From contig NZ_JAGIAV010000005.1 of the NCBI RefSeq assembly GCF_017744675.1, forward strand, positions 239,992 through 303,991: DNA of 64,000 nucleotides, read 5' to 3'. The DNA comes from Flavobacterium sp. GTDB lineage: Bacteria > Bacteroidota > Bacteroidia > Flavobacteriales > Flavobacteriaceae. The notes beneath the pieces were generated by a model. That model was given only the letters and a program-made list of their open reading frames with translations, was not told where the DNA came from and searched no databases. The translations under genes were made by a program, and so were the position numbers. This document shows, in pieces, positions 26,011 through 34,732 of this stretch; within the stretch, counting starts at the first letter, position 1, and the number at the start of each line of letters is the position of its first letter.

Positions 26011-26625
26011 TCACACTATTTTCTGTGTCTTCAAATAATCCATTGCAAATTTACCTTCGTTAAAAAGTAAATCTAAAACACTTAAATTATTGATAAAACC
26101 ATGTTTGTCGTCAAAAACCTGAGTGTATTTTTCAAAAGAATTAGTGTCTTTTTTACCATTTGCCAAATATCTGAAATCGGTAAAATCAGTTACTTCATGA
26201 AAGTATTCTGTAGTTTTTCCAAATTCCAATTTCATTCGAAGGCATTTTGTTACAACATCTAAAACTTCGAAGTTTAAGTCCATCAAAAATTGGTGTTTTT
26301 TCTCGAAAATAGGAGTGATATCGTCTTCAAAGTACTCGAAGAACGGTGAGCTTCTATATGCGGCTTCAAGCGATTTAAAATGCTGTTTCTGCCAATCAAA
26401 TTCGTTTTCGATCAAAATGTCTTTTGTCTTCTGATGTGTTGCTTTAGAATGCTTAACAGGAATATTTAATAACTGAATTCCGTTTGGACTATAGATATAG
26501 GTTCTGTTTCTATTAGTCTGCTTCTGAAAATTATCTTCCATTTCAAAAGTAACGCTGTCAGATTGCGCTATTACAGCAAAATGACTGATAGATGGAAAGT
26601 AAGTTGGAAGTATTAAGGAATTCAT
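26011..26625 (-). CDS. WbqC-family protein
   Basis: About 204 residues. The family is named after an O-antigen cluster gene and is thought to be enzymatic without a proven reaction. The signature LPTYFPSISHFAVIAQSDSV at the N-terminus is followed by QTNRNRTYIYSPNGIQLLNIPV and KSLEAAYRSSPFFEYFEDDI. The ATG at 26625 (MNSLILPTYFPS) is preferred. A TTG 11 codons earlier (26658) is inside a TTTCAAGTTT-word palindrome. No other O-antigen gene is adjacent. Confidence 0.85.
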   Translation of the reverse strand: MNSLILPTYFPSISHFAVIAQSDSVTFEMEDNFQKQTNRNRTYIYSPNGIQLLNIPVKHSKATHQKTKDILIENEFDWQKQHFKSLEAAYRSSPFFEYFEDDITPIFEKKHQFLMDLNFEVLDVVTKCLRMKLEFGKTTEYFHEVTDFTDFRYLANGKKDTNSFEKYTQVFDDKHGFINNLSVLDLLFNEGKFAMDYLKTQKIV

Positions 26626-26644
26626 TTCTCTATATTGTTTAAAA

Positions 26645-26697
26645 GTTTCAGGTTTCAAGTTTCAAGTTTTTTAAACCTGAAACTTGAAACCTGAAAC
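26645..26697. repeat. Palindromic repeat (TTTCAGGTTTCAAG type)
   Basis: TTTCAGGTTTCAAGTTTCAAG is followed by AACCTGAAACTTGAAACCTGAAA; the arms pair almost completely. A partial relative with TTTCAAGTTTTAGGTTTC is at 3332-3362. It lies between lepB and wbqC. Confidence 0.8.
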
Positions 26698-26716
26698 AAA
26701 AATAACTTATTTTTTA

Positions 26717-28270
26717 TTATGCTTTATTTTCTCTTCTTTTTTTCCAGATAAAATCTCCTACGAAATAAATAGCAAGAAGTATTAGGAAGTATTTAAAATA
26801 AGAATGTGGCTGGCCTTCACCGTCTACGGTTGTAAATACTCTGCTCCAGCGAACTTTGTTGATGCCTTTTCCGTTAGTGTCCCAGCTCATCCAAATGAAA
26901 ACTGGTTTTCCTACGATATGGTCTTCAGGTACATAACCCCAGTAACGGCTATCTTCTGAGTTGTGACGGTTGTCTCCCATCATCCAGTAATAGTTCTGTT
27001 TGAAGGTGTATGTTGTGGCAGGTTTTCCGTTAATGATGAATTTTGAACCTTGCAATTCTAATGTGTTTCCTTCGTAATTGGTGATAATCTCTTTGTAGAA
27101 AGGAAGTGACTCATTCGTTAAAGCAACTGTTTTTCCTGCTTGAGGAATATAAATCGGTCCCATGTTATCTTGGTTCCATTTGTTGATATGAGGGAAAATA
27201 TCATTATTATCTCCAGTATCCACTTTTCTGATTACCGCCGTAACTCCAGGAGTGTGTTTGAATCTCTCTGCTCCAGCTTCTGTTAAAGCACCTAAATAAA
27301 GTGTGTCTCTTTTTTCGGTTCTAAAACCCGCAGGATCTGTAATATCTAGTTCTTTGAAAATAGTTTCAAAGTCGATAGGTGTTTTTCCGTCTAATGCTAC
27401 TGCATATGAATACTGAGGTTTTGCTCTTTCAGGTAAAACTAATTTTTTTCCGTTTATGAAAACATAACCATCTTTTATTGATAAGCTATCTCCAGGAATA
27501 CCTACGCATCTTTTTACGTAATTTGATTTTTTATCAATTGGTTTGATAACGCCTGGTCTTCCTTTTGGTTCAAAGAAATAGTGAACGGTATCAACGGGCC
27601 AGTTGAAGACGACAATGTCGCATCGGTTTATTTTCTGGATGGCTGGTAGTCTGAAATATGGCAATTGCGGCCAGCTTAAATACGATTTGGTTTTAGTTAA
27701 AGGAATAGAGTCATGAACCATTGGTAATGCCACAGTTGTCATAGGGACTCTAGGACCATAGTTTAATTTGCTTACAAATAAGAAATCGCCGATCAATAAA
27801 GATTTCTCCAAAGATGATGTCGGAATAGTGTAAGGTTGTACCACATAAGTATGTACTAATGTTGCTACTATGATAGCAAATAATAGGGAACTAACTGTAT
27901 CTGCAGCTTTGTTTTCAGGAGTTAGTTTACGGTCTTTATTGTAGTCTAATTTCTGAGTGTAATTGACCACGTAGATGTAAAAACCTAAAGTAAAAAGACC
28001 TAAAATAGTATCTAAAGTCGATTTTTTACCAAATGTTCTTAGTGTTTCTACCCATACAACAGGAAACATAATCAGGTTGATAATTGGGATAAAAAGCAAT
28101 ATTGTCCACCAAGTAGGACGTCCTATAATTTTCATTAAGACGATAGAATTGTATACCGGAATTGCTGCTTCCCAGCTTTTTCTTCCTGCAGCCTGATACA
28201 GTTTCCATGTGCCAAGAAAATGAATAATTTGAACGGCCAAGAAAAATACAAACCAAGAGTAAAGTGTCAT
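26717..28270 (-). CDS. lepB: Signal peptidase I with N-terminal DUF5684 domain
   Basis: A 517-residue leader peptidase, much longer than the enterobacterial one. Residues 1-105 are a three-helix DUF5684 domain (KSWEAAIPVYNSIVLMKI, IPIINLIMF). A further helix (about 125-145) leads to the S26 domain, with the catalytic Ser in IPTSSLEKSL (about 152-153), the general-base Lys in YVKRCVGIPGDSL (Lys 253) and the GDNRHNSEDSRYWG box (about 432-445). Between Lys and that box is an insertion of about 150 residues. A final transmembrane helix and a KKRRE tail end the protein. It should cleave Sec signal peptides at the periplasmic face. Confidence 0.94.
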   Translation of the reverse strand: MTLYSWFVFFLAVQIIHFLGTWKLYQAAGRKSWEAAIPVYNSIVLMKIIGRPTWWTILLFIPIINLIMFPVVWVETLRTFGKKSTLDTILGLFTLGFYIYVVNYTQKLDYNKDRKLTPENKAADTVSSLLFAIIVATLVHTYVVQPYTIPTSSLEKSLLIGDFLFVSKLNYGPRVPMTTVALPMVHDSIPLTKTKSYLSWPQLPYFRLPAIQKINRCDIVVFNWPVDTVHYFFEPKGRPGVIKPIDKKSNYVKRCVGIPGDSLSIKDGYVFINGKKLVLPERAKPQYSYAVALDGKTPIDFETIFKELDITDPAGFRTEKRDTLYLGALTEAGAERFKHTPGVTAVIRKVDTGDNNDIFPHINKWNQDNMGPIYIPQAGKTVALTNESLPFYKEIITNYEGNTLELQGSKFIINGKPATTYTFKQNYYWMMGDNRHNSEDSRYWGYVPEDHIVGKPVFIWMSWDTNGKGINKVRWSRVFTTVDGEGQPHSYFKYFLILLAIYFVGDFIWKKRRENKA

Positions 28271-28325
28271 AATATGGTATTTTAAGTTTCAAATTCAAGA
28301 TTTTAGTGGTCTTGAATTTAGTCGA

Positions 28326-29027
28326 TTATTGTAAATTTAGTACGTCTTTCATAGTGAAAATCCCCTGTTTTCCTGCCAGCCATTCTGCGGCAATAACAGC
28401 GCCTAGGGCAAAACCTTCACGATTATGGGCAGTGTGTTTGATTTCGATGCTGTCAATAGCAGAATCATAAGTTACGGTGTGTGTGCCAGGAACTTCTCCA
28501 ATTCTTTTTGCTTCAATATGAATTTGATTGTTTTTTGCTTCTTCTAAAGTCCATTCTGCGTAATTGCTGTTTTCAATAACGCCTTGAGCTAAAGAAATAG
28601 CTGTTCCGCTTGGAGCATCAAGTTTATGGATATGGTGAATTTCTTCCATCGAAACTTTATAAGAATCGAACTTATTCATAATCTTTGCTAGGTATTCATT
28701 TAATCCGAAGAAAATATTTACTCCTAAACTAAAGTTAGAACTAGAGATGAATCCTCCTTTTTTCTCGTTGCAAAGTGCGATCATTTCATCATAATGTTCT
28801 AACCATCCAGTAGTTCCTGAAACTACAGGCACATTGGCATTGAAAGATGCAGATATGTTGTTTACTGCCGCTGATGGAACACTGAAATCGATGGCAACAT
28901 CGGCTGTCGAAAGTCCGTCATAGGTATTAAATTCATCTTTCTTTAAAACTATTTCATGACCTCTTTCTAAAGCAATTCTTTCAATTACTTTACCCATTTT
29001 TCCGTATCCTAAAAGCGCAATTTTCAT
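28326..29027 (-). CDS. dapB: 4-hydroxy-tetrahydrodipicolinate reductase
   Basis: NAD(P)H-dependent reductase of the lysine / diaminopimelate pathway. It has 233 residues, slightly shorter than the E. coli enzyme (273). The nucleotide-binding LLGYGKMGKVI (residues 4-14), VAIDFSVPSAAV, VSGTTGW, the catalytic HHIHKLDAPSGTA and the late HTAHNREGFALGAV are all present. It precedes lepB on the same strand. Confidence 0.95.
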   Translation of the reverse strand: MKIALLGYGKMGKVIERIALERGHEIVLKKDEFNTYDGLSTADVAIDFSVPSAAVNNISASFNANVPVVSGTTGWLEHYDEMIALCNEKKGGFISSSNFSLGVNIFFGLNEYLAKIMNKFDSYKVSMEEIHHIHKLDAPSGTAISLAQGVIENSNYAEWTLEEAKNNQIHIEAKRIGEVPGTHTVTYDSAIDSIEIKHTAHNREGFALGAVIAAEWLAGKQGIFTMKDVLNLQ

Positions 29028-29066
29028 TATGATTTGTTTTTGATTTTTTTAATAGAATTCAATCTA

Positions 29067-29627
29067 TTAAAACGTATAATTAAAGGTTAGTCCGACGTTT
29101 GGTTTAAACGTTACATCGGCAGGATAAATTTCTGGACGCATGGATAGCCTCTCGTTTACATTAAACTGTATTAAAGCCGCGTCAACATTGGCATCGATAA
29201 TATTTAAAACATAGAACCCTACAACAAATAAAGCAGAGAGGTCTCTGTTTCTTTGGTAGAATTTTTGTCCGGCAATAAGTCGGCTGTCATCCAAAAATTG
29301 ATAATTGTCATCGTGATAGCCCTCTAATCTTCGTTTGTAGGCATCGCGATAATCATGGTACTTTTTATTGTTGTCTATGTAGAAATATAAACTCGTTCCG
29401 ATTGCTCCGTAAACCAATGGGATTTTCCAATATTTTTTGTTGTATGCTTGACCTAAACCAGGCAGAACAGCAGAATAAAAAGCTGCTTTTGCTGGTGTTA
29501 GCGGATCTATTTCTTCTAATGCAGTAGTGTCTTTTACGACCAAAACCGTGTCTTTTTTTACCTGGGCAAAAAGAGAAACGGTTCCTGTTAGAAAGAACAA
29601 TAGACCAATGGGGACAATTTTATTCAC
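29067..29627 (-). CDS. DUF5683 membrane protein
   Basis: A 186-residue Bacteroidota protein with a cleavable signal peptide (about 1-22). Its signature is PAKAAFYSAVLPGLGQAYNKKYWKIPLVYGAIGTSLYFY, a glycine-containing hydrophobic hairpin near a conserved YNKKYWK, then RDAYKRRLEGYHDD and SALFVVGFYVLNIIDANVDA. The function is unknown. It starts with GTG overlapping the parB stop by one base (TAGTG), so it is translationally coupled to parB. Confidence 0.85.
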   Translation of the reverse strand: MNKIVPIGLLFFLTGTVSLFAQVKKDTVLVVKDTTALEEIDPLTPAKAAFYSAVLPGLGQAYNKKYWKIPLVYGAIGTSLYFYIDNNKKYHDYRDAYKRRLEGYHDDNYQFLDDSRLIAGQKFYQRNRDLSALFVVGFYVLNIIDANVDAALIQFNVNERLSMRPEIYPADVTFKPNVGLTFNYTF

Positions 29628-30529
29628 TATCCGTTTATTAATTTCATAATTCTGTTAAAGTCAGCTTCAGAATTAAATGGAATTGTAATTTTTCCTTTTC
29701 CGTTGCCAGCGACTTTTATATCAACTTTTGAGCCAAAATAATCGTTGAAAGTGTTTTTCTGAGTTTCTCTAATTACGAATGCGGCATCAGCTTTAGGTTT
29801 TCCATCAGCTTTTGGCTGTAAGCCTTCGTGATAATTTTTAACTAAAGCTTCGGTTTCGCGAACAGATAAATTTTGGCTAACGATTTTTTGATAAATATCA
29901 GTTTGAACGTCTAAATCTTCAATGTTGATAATGGCTCTACCGTGTCCCATGCTAATAAAACCGTCACGAATACCTGTTTGGATGATCGGATCTAATTTTA
30001 AAAGACGCAAATAGTTGGCAATTGTCGAACGTTTTTTACCGACTCTTTCACTCATTTGCTCTTGAGTCAATTGAATTTCGTCGATTAAACGCTGGTATGA
30101 TAAAGCAATCTCAATTGGATCCAAGTCATGGCGCTGAATATTTTCAACCAAAGCCATAACCAGCGATTCGTTGTCATTTGCAATTCTAATGTAGGCAGGA
30201 ACATGAGTTAAGCCTACTAATTTTGAAGCACGAAGACGACGCTCTCCAGAGATTAACTGGTATTTGTTAAAATCTAATTTACGAACAGTAATAGGTTGAA
30301 TTACACCAAGTTCTTTAATAGAAGTGGCTAATTCTCGTAATGATTCTTCATTAAAATTGCTTCTAGGCTGAAACGGATTTATTTCAATCGCACTTATTTC
30401 AAGCTCAATGATGTTTCCAACAACTTTATCAGCATTTTTATCTTCTACTGATTTAATGTCGTTTTCAGGATCTTTTAATAAGGCAGATAATCCTCTTCCT
30501 AAGGCTTGTTTTTTAATTACTTTTGTCAT
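29627..30529 (-). CDS. parB: Chromosome-partitioning protein ParB
   Basis: A 300-residue ParB. After a basic N-terminus (KKQALGRGLSALL) comes the CTPase/ParB-N domain with LEISAIEINPFQPRSNFNEE, ITVRKLDFNKYQLISGERR (a GERR-type CTP motif) and NIQRHDLDPIE. The helix-turn-helix for parS follows (LTQEQMSERVGKKRSTIANYLRLL, SMGHGRAI). The C-terminal dimerisation domain ends in FNRIMKLI. No parS-like 16-mer was recognised by eye. It is 5 bp downstream of parA. Confidence 0.96.
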   Translation of the reverse strand: MTKVIKKQALGRGLSALLKDPENDIKSVEDKNADKVVGNIIELEISAIEINPFQPRSNFNEESLRELATSIKELGVIQPITVRKLDFNKYQLISGERRLRASKLVGLTHVPAYIRIANDNESLVMALVENIQRHDLDPIEIALSYQRLIDEIQLTQEQMSERVGKKRSTIANYLRLLKLDPIIQTGIRDGFISMGHGRAIINIEDLDVQTDIYQKIVSQNLSVRETEALVKNYHEGLQPKADGKPKADAAFVIRETQKNTFNDYFGSKVDIKVAGNGKGKITIPFNSEADFNRIMKLING

Positions 30530-30534
30530 AAAAA

Positions 30535-31302
30535 CTATTTACTGTTTTTCTTTATAATTTCTTGTGCTAAATGAATATAATTTACGGCACCTTTACTTGT
30601 TGCATCATAATTAATGATACTTTCTCCAAAACTCGGAGCCTCACTTAGTTTTACATTTCGCTGAATTACAGTGTCAAAAACCATATCGTTAAAGTGTTTT
30701 TGAACCTCTTCTACAACCTGATTCGATAAACGTAATCTTGAATCGTACATGGTAAGCAATAAACCTTCAATGTCAAGATCTGGGTTGTGTATTTTTTGAA
30801 TACTCTTAATAGTGTTCAATAATTTTCCTAATCCTTCAAGTGCAAAATATTCACATTGAATAGGAATAACTACAGAATCTGCTGCTGTTAAGGCATTCAA
30901 GGTTAACAAACCAAGAGAAGGAGCACAGTCGATAATGATATAATCGTATTCTTCTTTTGCTTCTTCCAATGCTTTTTTAAGCATGTATTCGCGGTTTTCT
31001 TTGTCAACCAATTCAATTTCGATAGCAACAAGGTCAATGTGAGCAGGTATCACATCTACATTTGGAGCTGTACATTTTAAAACGGCTTCTTTTGGTGTTA
31101 CAGTATGCTCAAGTATTTGGTAAGTTCCAGTTTCAACTGTTTCTACGTCAATTCCAAGACCAGATGTTGCATTGGCCTGTGGATCAGCGTCGATCAACAA
31201 TACTTTTTTCTCTAAAACACCTAATGAGGCAGCAAGATTTACCGATGTAGTAGTCTTTCCAACGCCTCCTTTTTGATTAGCAATAGCAATGATTTTGCCC
31301 AT
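30535..31302 (-). CDS. parA: Chromosome-partitioning ATPase ParA (Soj)
   Basis: A 255-residue Soj-type ATPase without an N-terminal HTH, typical of chromosomal systems. The deviant Walker A KGGVGKTTTSVNLAASL lies at about 10-26. Walker A' is LLIDADPQANATSGLG, Walker B is YIIIDCAPSLGLLTLNAL, and SIINYDATSKGAVNYIHLA is near the C-terminus. It forms an operon with parB, DUF5683 and probably dapB and lepB further downstream. Confidence 0.96.
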   Translation of the reverse strand: MGKIIAIANQKGGVGKTTTSVNLAASLGVLEKKVLLIDADPQANATSGLGIDVETVETGTYQILEHTVTPKEAVLKCTAPNVDVIPAHIDLVAIEIELVDKENREYMLKKALEEAKEEYDYIIIDCAPSLGLLTLNALTAADSVVIPIQCEYFALEGLGKLLNTIKSIQKIHNPDLDIEGLLLTMYDSRLRLSNQVVEEVQKHFNDMVFDTVIQRNVKLSEAPSFGESIINYDATSKGAVNYIHLAQEIIKKNSK

Positions 31303-31471
31303 TTATTTTCTGAATTTTGAACCGTAAAAATACAATTATTTATGGTTTTTGAAAATCTATTTTGTTAACATTTAAGAAAGTTTGATTAATCGGGGTTTCA
31401 TGGGTGTTTGGCAGAAAATAATTTTAGATATGAATAAAATTATAGTAAGATTTCTAGGAAATTTGCTTGGC

Positions 31472-31496
31472 ATTCTTGCTGCAAAATGGCAAGAAT
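31472..31496 (-). terminator. Possible hairpin after rlpA
   Basis: ATTCTTGC (31472-31479) and GCAAGAAT (31489-31496) form an 8-bp stem with a 9-nt loop about 24 nt after the rlpA stop. No T tract follows, so termination is only a possibility. The rest of the parA-rlpA spacer shows nothing else. Confidence 0.35.
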
Positions 31497-31519
31497 CTAG
31501 TTTTGCGTCAAAAAAAGTC

Positions 31520-31924
31520 TTATTTTAAGATTTCGATGGTTACATAAACCAAACCGCTTTTTTTATTGGAAGCGATATCCATAAAAGCTCTTTTGCTAAG
31601 GTCAATTTCTCGTCCTTTTACAAAAGGTCCTCTGTCTGTAACTTTTACAATCGCAAATTTCTTGTTTGCTTCATTTGTTACTTTTAAGATTGTGCCAAAA
31701 GGAAATTTTTTATGGGCAGCAGTGAGTTCATCGTTATTGAATCTTCTGCCACTTGCTGTTTTTCTGCCATTAAATTTATCGTGATAATAAGAAGCGTGCG
31801 CATTTTTTTTGAATAAAATAGTTTCTTTAATTGATTCACATGAGTCAATAGCAGTAATGCTTTTTTGCTGTGCTATCGCAATGGTAGAAAAAACTAAGGC
31901 AATAAATAGGATGATCTTTTTCAT
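31520..31924 (-). CDS. RlpA-like double-psi beta-barrel protein
   Basis: A 134-residue exported protein. A signal peptide (about 1-18, ending IA-Q) is followed by the RlpA double-psi barrel with ASYYHDKFNGRKTASGRRFN, LTAAHKKFPFGTILKVT, VKVTDRGPFVKGREIDLS and a last strand VYVTIEIL. The lytic-transglycosylase Asp of RlpA enzymes matches the Asp in VTDRGPF. It lacks the SPOR domain, so septal targeting is not implied. Confidence 0.88.
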   Translation of the reverse strand: MKKIILFIALVFSTIAIAQQKSITAIDSCESIKETILFKKNAHASYYHDKFNGRKTASGRRFNNDELTAAHKKFPFGTILKVTNEANKKFAIVKVTDRGPFVKGREIDLSKRAFMDIASNKKSGLVYVTIEILK

Positions 31925-32152
31925 TTCATTTTCTCTTTCTATTTGCGGGCAAAAAAAAGCTATTAAAGAAAAATGGATGCGTTCGATAGGGTTTATTTAT
32001 GTTAGAAAAAGACAAAATTTCTGGATTTTGTAGTGTTTTTGATAAGAAAATTGAACCCAAAAACGGACGCAAAGGTTCTAGATTATTGCTATTTTGGGCT
32101 TTTTTAAAACTACAATAATTACAATCTATCAAACCACAAAAAGAACATTCTT

Positions 32153-34321
32153 ATGAGTAAAAAAGTAATCTCATTATTTATAGTATTGGCGTTTGGGCTG
32201 CTTTTATGCAGTTTTGCATCGCCTTATTCGGCAGACCAAAAACTAGAGGGAAATAAAATAGAACGCAAAATAGTTTACAATAAAAAGAAGCATGCTATCA
32301 CATTATCATGGTCGGCTTTTGGTTCCTCAGGGAATTATATAATTACGCGAGGAGGAAGTCGTCTGGCAACAGATTTTGTATCGGTTGGGTCAACATCTAA
32401 ATTAGCATTTACCGATAATAAGCCCAATGCCAATAAATATGAGAACTATTATAAGATTACACGAAACGATATTACGATTATTATTTCGCTCGAAAACCAG
32501 ATTTTTGGAGACAATATGTATTTCTACGATCGAAAATATGAAAAAGCAGAAACGTCTCGAAATGAAATCAATTCACAATTCAGCAGTATTGGTTTAGGTG
32601 GATCAAATGGGGAATGGATAACAAAACGTCAAGCCTATTATTTTAAACCAAATGTTAACGGCCAGACGTACGATCTTGGCGGATCAGGTTCGGCATCATC
32701 TGCAGAAGCAAATGCTATAGAATTGGGATTCTACTCCCATATTGGAGGTTTGGGCAAAGTGCCTTCGGATGTTAAATTAGGTGCAATATTTACAAGACCT
32801 CACCTTTCTGGCGGAGCCAATGCTACTTGTACATTTTGGCGTTCTGTAGAAAATGTAGAAGTGACGCGCGATTTCTCGTGGACGGTTTCTCAATCAACAA
32901 GCGCACGAAGACTCTTGATTGATAGTACTTCAAAATATATTTCGGATATAGGAGATACCAATTTTTGGGGAAGTGGCGGATTTATTGCAGATGCGCATTA
33001 TACAACATCAAGGCCAAATTGGGGCGGACAACAGCAATGGTACACCAGAAATGCTGTTTTTCCTTCGGGTTCTGGTGCAATGGGAGGTTCTTATAATATG
33101 GTTTGGCAGGGTTGTGTAAATCCTCCGCAAGCAGATGAGGCTAATTCGCCAGTTTCTACAACTCCTATTATTAGAGAAAAGCCTTTTCTATTTATTGATA
33201 GTGACGGAGAATACAAAGTATTTGTTCCCGCTTGGCAAAAAGACAGGATTGGAGTTTCTTGGTCTGCAAAAGATATGGGGCAAGGAAAAACGCAAGATTT
33301 GATGGCAAGTTGGTATGTTGCCAAAGAAGGCGATACCGATGTAGAGATTAACGCTGCATTGAAAGCTGGTAAAAACATATTTTTTACTCCGGGACATTAT
33401 GCTTTAAATGCTCCCATTCAGGTAAACAGAAAAGATGCGATTCTTCTTGGTGCCGGAATAGCGTCTGTAACACTTGAGCCGACCGAAAAAAATACTTGGG
33501 GCTGTATTTATGCTGATGATAAAGACGGAATTGTCATTGCCGGACTTTTAATGGATTCTTTCAACAGTACGACTTATCAGGTGAGAATTGGTAACGAAGG
33601 GGCAAAAGCTGATCATGCAGCAGATCCTATTTTGCTTAGTGATATTACCTGCAGAGTAGGCGGAGTTCAGTCAAAAAATATTCAGATTCAGGTTTCTATG
33701 CAGATAAATAGTAATAATGTTGTTGGTGATCATTTCTGGTTATGGCGCGCCGATCACGGTTCGCAAAAAGGAGGCAATGCACGTTGGACCAGAGACAGAT
33801 GTAAAAACGGACTTCTAGTGACTGGAGATGATGTTACGCTTTATGCATTATTTGTAGAACATTATCAAGAATATGAAGTTTTATGGTTAGGAGAACGCGG
33901 AAGAACTTTTTTCTTTCAAAACGAGCCTCCGTATGATGCACCAAATCAAGCAAGTTGGAGTAGCCAAGGTAGTAGAATCGATGGTTATGCGGCTTTTAAA
34001 GTAGCCAATACGGTAAACGAACATCATACAATAGGAATGGGTTCGTATGCGGTTTTTACAGGGACAGATGGAAATGTAAATAAGAAAAATGGTTTTGAAG
34101 TGCCAAATAGTCCAAATGTAAAGCTGGAAAAAATGTGTATTACTCGTTTTGCTGGCCCTGGTAATATTCAGAATGTTGTAAATGGTACTGGCGGAAGCAC
34201 AGCGACTGGTGTAAAACGCGTCGCTTTATACAATAATGGAGAAGGACCGCAGCCTTTTGATGAGGAATTTACTTTGCCAAATCGTGAAACGTATCCTTCT
34301 TATATAAGTATGGAGAAATAA
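32153..34321 (+). CDS. Secreted right-handed beta-helix protein, GH55-like
   Basis: A 722-residue exported protein with a signal peptide (about 1-23). Residues 40-120 look like a fibronectin-type strand domain. A middle domain (about 125-330) with DLGGSGSASSAEANAIELGF is not recognised. The C-terminal half is a parallel beta-helix resembling the GH55/pectate-lyase-like proteins often labelled adenylyl cyclase in databases: GKNIFFTPGHYAL, NVVGDHFWLWRADHG, NGLLVTGDDVTLYALFVEH and FFFQNEPPYDAP. A glycan-active enzyme is the likeliest role. There is no cyclase signature. It has no PUL neighbours. Confidence 0.65.
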   Translation: MSKKVISLFIVLAFGLLLCSFASPYSADQKLEGNKIERKIVYNKKKHAITLSWSAFGSSGNYIITRGGSRLATDFVSVGSTSKLAFTDNKPNANKYENYYKITRNDITIIISLENQIFGDNMYFYDRKYEKAETSRNEINSQFSSIGLGGSNGEWITKRQAYYFKPNVNGQTYDLGGSGSASSAEANAIELGFYSHIGGLGKVPSDVKLGAIFTRPHLSGGANATCTFWRSVENVEVTRDFSWTVSQSTSARRLLIDSTSKYISDIGDTNFWGSGGFIADAHYTTSRPNWGGQQQWYTRNAVFPSGSGAMGGSYNMVWQGCVNPPQADEANSPVSTTPIIREKPFLFIDSDGEYKVFVPAWQKDRIGVSWSAKDMGQGKTQDLMASWYVAKEGDTDVEINAALKAGKNIFFTPGHYALNAPIQVNRKDAILLGAGIASVTLEPTEKNTWGCIYADDKDGIVIAGLLMDSFNSTTYQVRIGNEGAKADHAADPILLSDITCRVGGVQSKNIQIQVSMQINSNNVVGDHFWLWRADHGSQKGGNARWTRDRCKNGLLVTGDDVTLYALFVEHYQEYEVLWLGERGRTFFFQNEPPYDAPNQASWSSQGSRIDGYAAFKVANTVNEHHTIGMGSYAVFTGTDGNVNKKNGFEVPNSPNVKLEKMCITRFAGPGNIQNVVNGTGGSTATGVKRVALYNNGEGPQPFDEEFTLPNRETYPSYISMEK

Positions 34322-34336
34322 CAAGAGAGTTTTTTT

Positions 34337-34446
34337 TGCCACAAATTCACGAATTATTTTTTCAAATCTATGCAATTATTCATTCGAATTAATTCGAATA
34401 ATATTAGATAAAGTATTTAAAAAGAAAATTCGTGAATTCGTGGCTA
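34337..34446. repeat. Palindromic repeat, CACGAATT family (copy A5, long loop)
   Basis: The left arm TGCCACAAATTCACGAATT matches the right arm AATTCGTGAATTCGTGGC. The loop holds a perfect 18-bp palindrome ATTCGAATTAATTCGAAT (34382-34399). It lies after the beta-helix gene. Confidence 0.85.
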
Positions 34447-34475
34447 CTTATTTCGTTTCGGTTTTTTTTGAGTAT

Positions 34476-34512
34476 ATAGCCAATGGTTTCAATCATTGGA
34501 AGGCAATGTATG
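34476..34512. repeat. Half copy of the CCCAAGGTTTCAA repeat family
   Basis: ATAGCCAATGGTTTCAATCA followed by TTGG and GGCAATGTATG corresponds to the left half of the full palindrome at 51045, with GG-to-AT type changes that keep the local CCAATGG / TCATTGG pairing. The right arm is missing. Confidence 0.5.
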
Positions 34513-34519
34513 AAAAACA

Positions 34520-34549
34520 AAAAAGCCGAACAGAAATGTTCGGCTTTTG
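34520..34549 (-). terminator. Terminator of the tRNA-Pro transcript
   Basis: AAAAGCCGAACA / TGTTCGGCTTTT around a TTTC loop directly follows the tRNA 3' end on the minus strand and is followed by a T run. Confidence 0.88.
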
Positions 34550-34624
34550 TCGGGGTGGCAGGATTCGAACCTGCGGCCTCCTGCTCCCAAAGCAGGCGCG
34601 ATAACCGGGCTACGCTACACCCCG
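34550..34624 (-). tRNA. tRNA-Pro (anticodon TGG)
   Basis: The minus strand folds as a full cloverleaf. The acceptor CGGGGTG pairs with CACCCCG (discriminator A). The D arm is GCG/CGC. The anticodon stem CCTGC / GCAGG holds loop TTTGGGA (anticodon TGG, reads CCN proline codons). The T arm is GCAGG / CCTGC with loop TTCGAAT. CCA is not encoded. A degenerate tandem copy lies directly upstream. Confidence 0.95.
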
Positions 34625-34699
34625 TAGCTTTGCTTAGTGACGTTACTGTGGTCTTCCCGCCTAGAGCGGGACACGATAACCGGGCTACGCTACACCCCG
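34625..34699 (-). pseudogene. Degenerate tandem copy of tRNA-Pro (5' half only)
   Basis: The first 26 nt of tRNA-Pro (34599-34624) recur exactly at 34674-34699, an offset of 75 nt that equals the tRNA length. After the D arm the copy diverges. A stem TCCCG / CGGGA replaces the anticodon arm, with loop CTCTAGG, and then comes unrelated sequence with no T arm and no 3' acceptor strand. This is best read as a tandem duplicate whose 3' half was replaced or lost. It would be co-transcribed with the intact tRNA. Confidence 0.75.
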
Positions 34700-34732
34700 A
34701 AGATGTTTTGCTGTACTGCCCGAAAGCGGATG

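Noticed and set aside
34625..34699. A possible amber-suppressor tRNA, because the loop of the degenerate copy reads CTCTAGG (CTA in the anticodon position)
   Set aside because: There is no T arm and no 3' acceptor strand, so a cloverleaf cannot form. The CTA is most likely chance.
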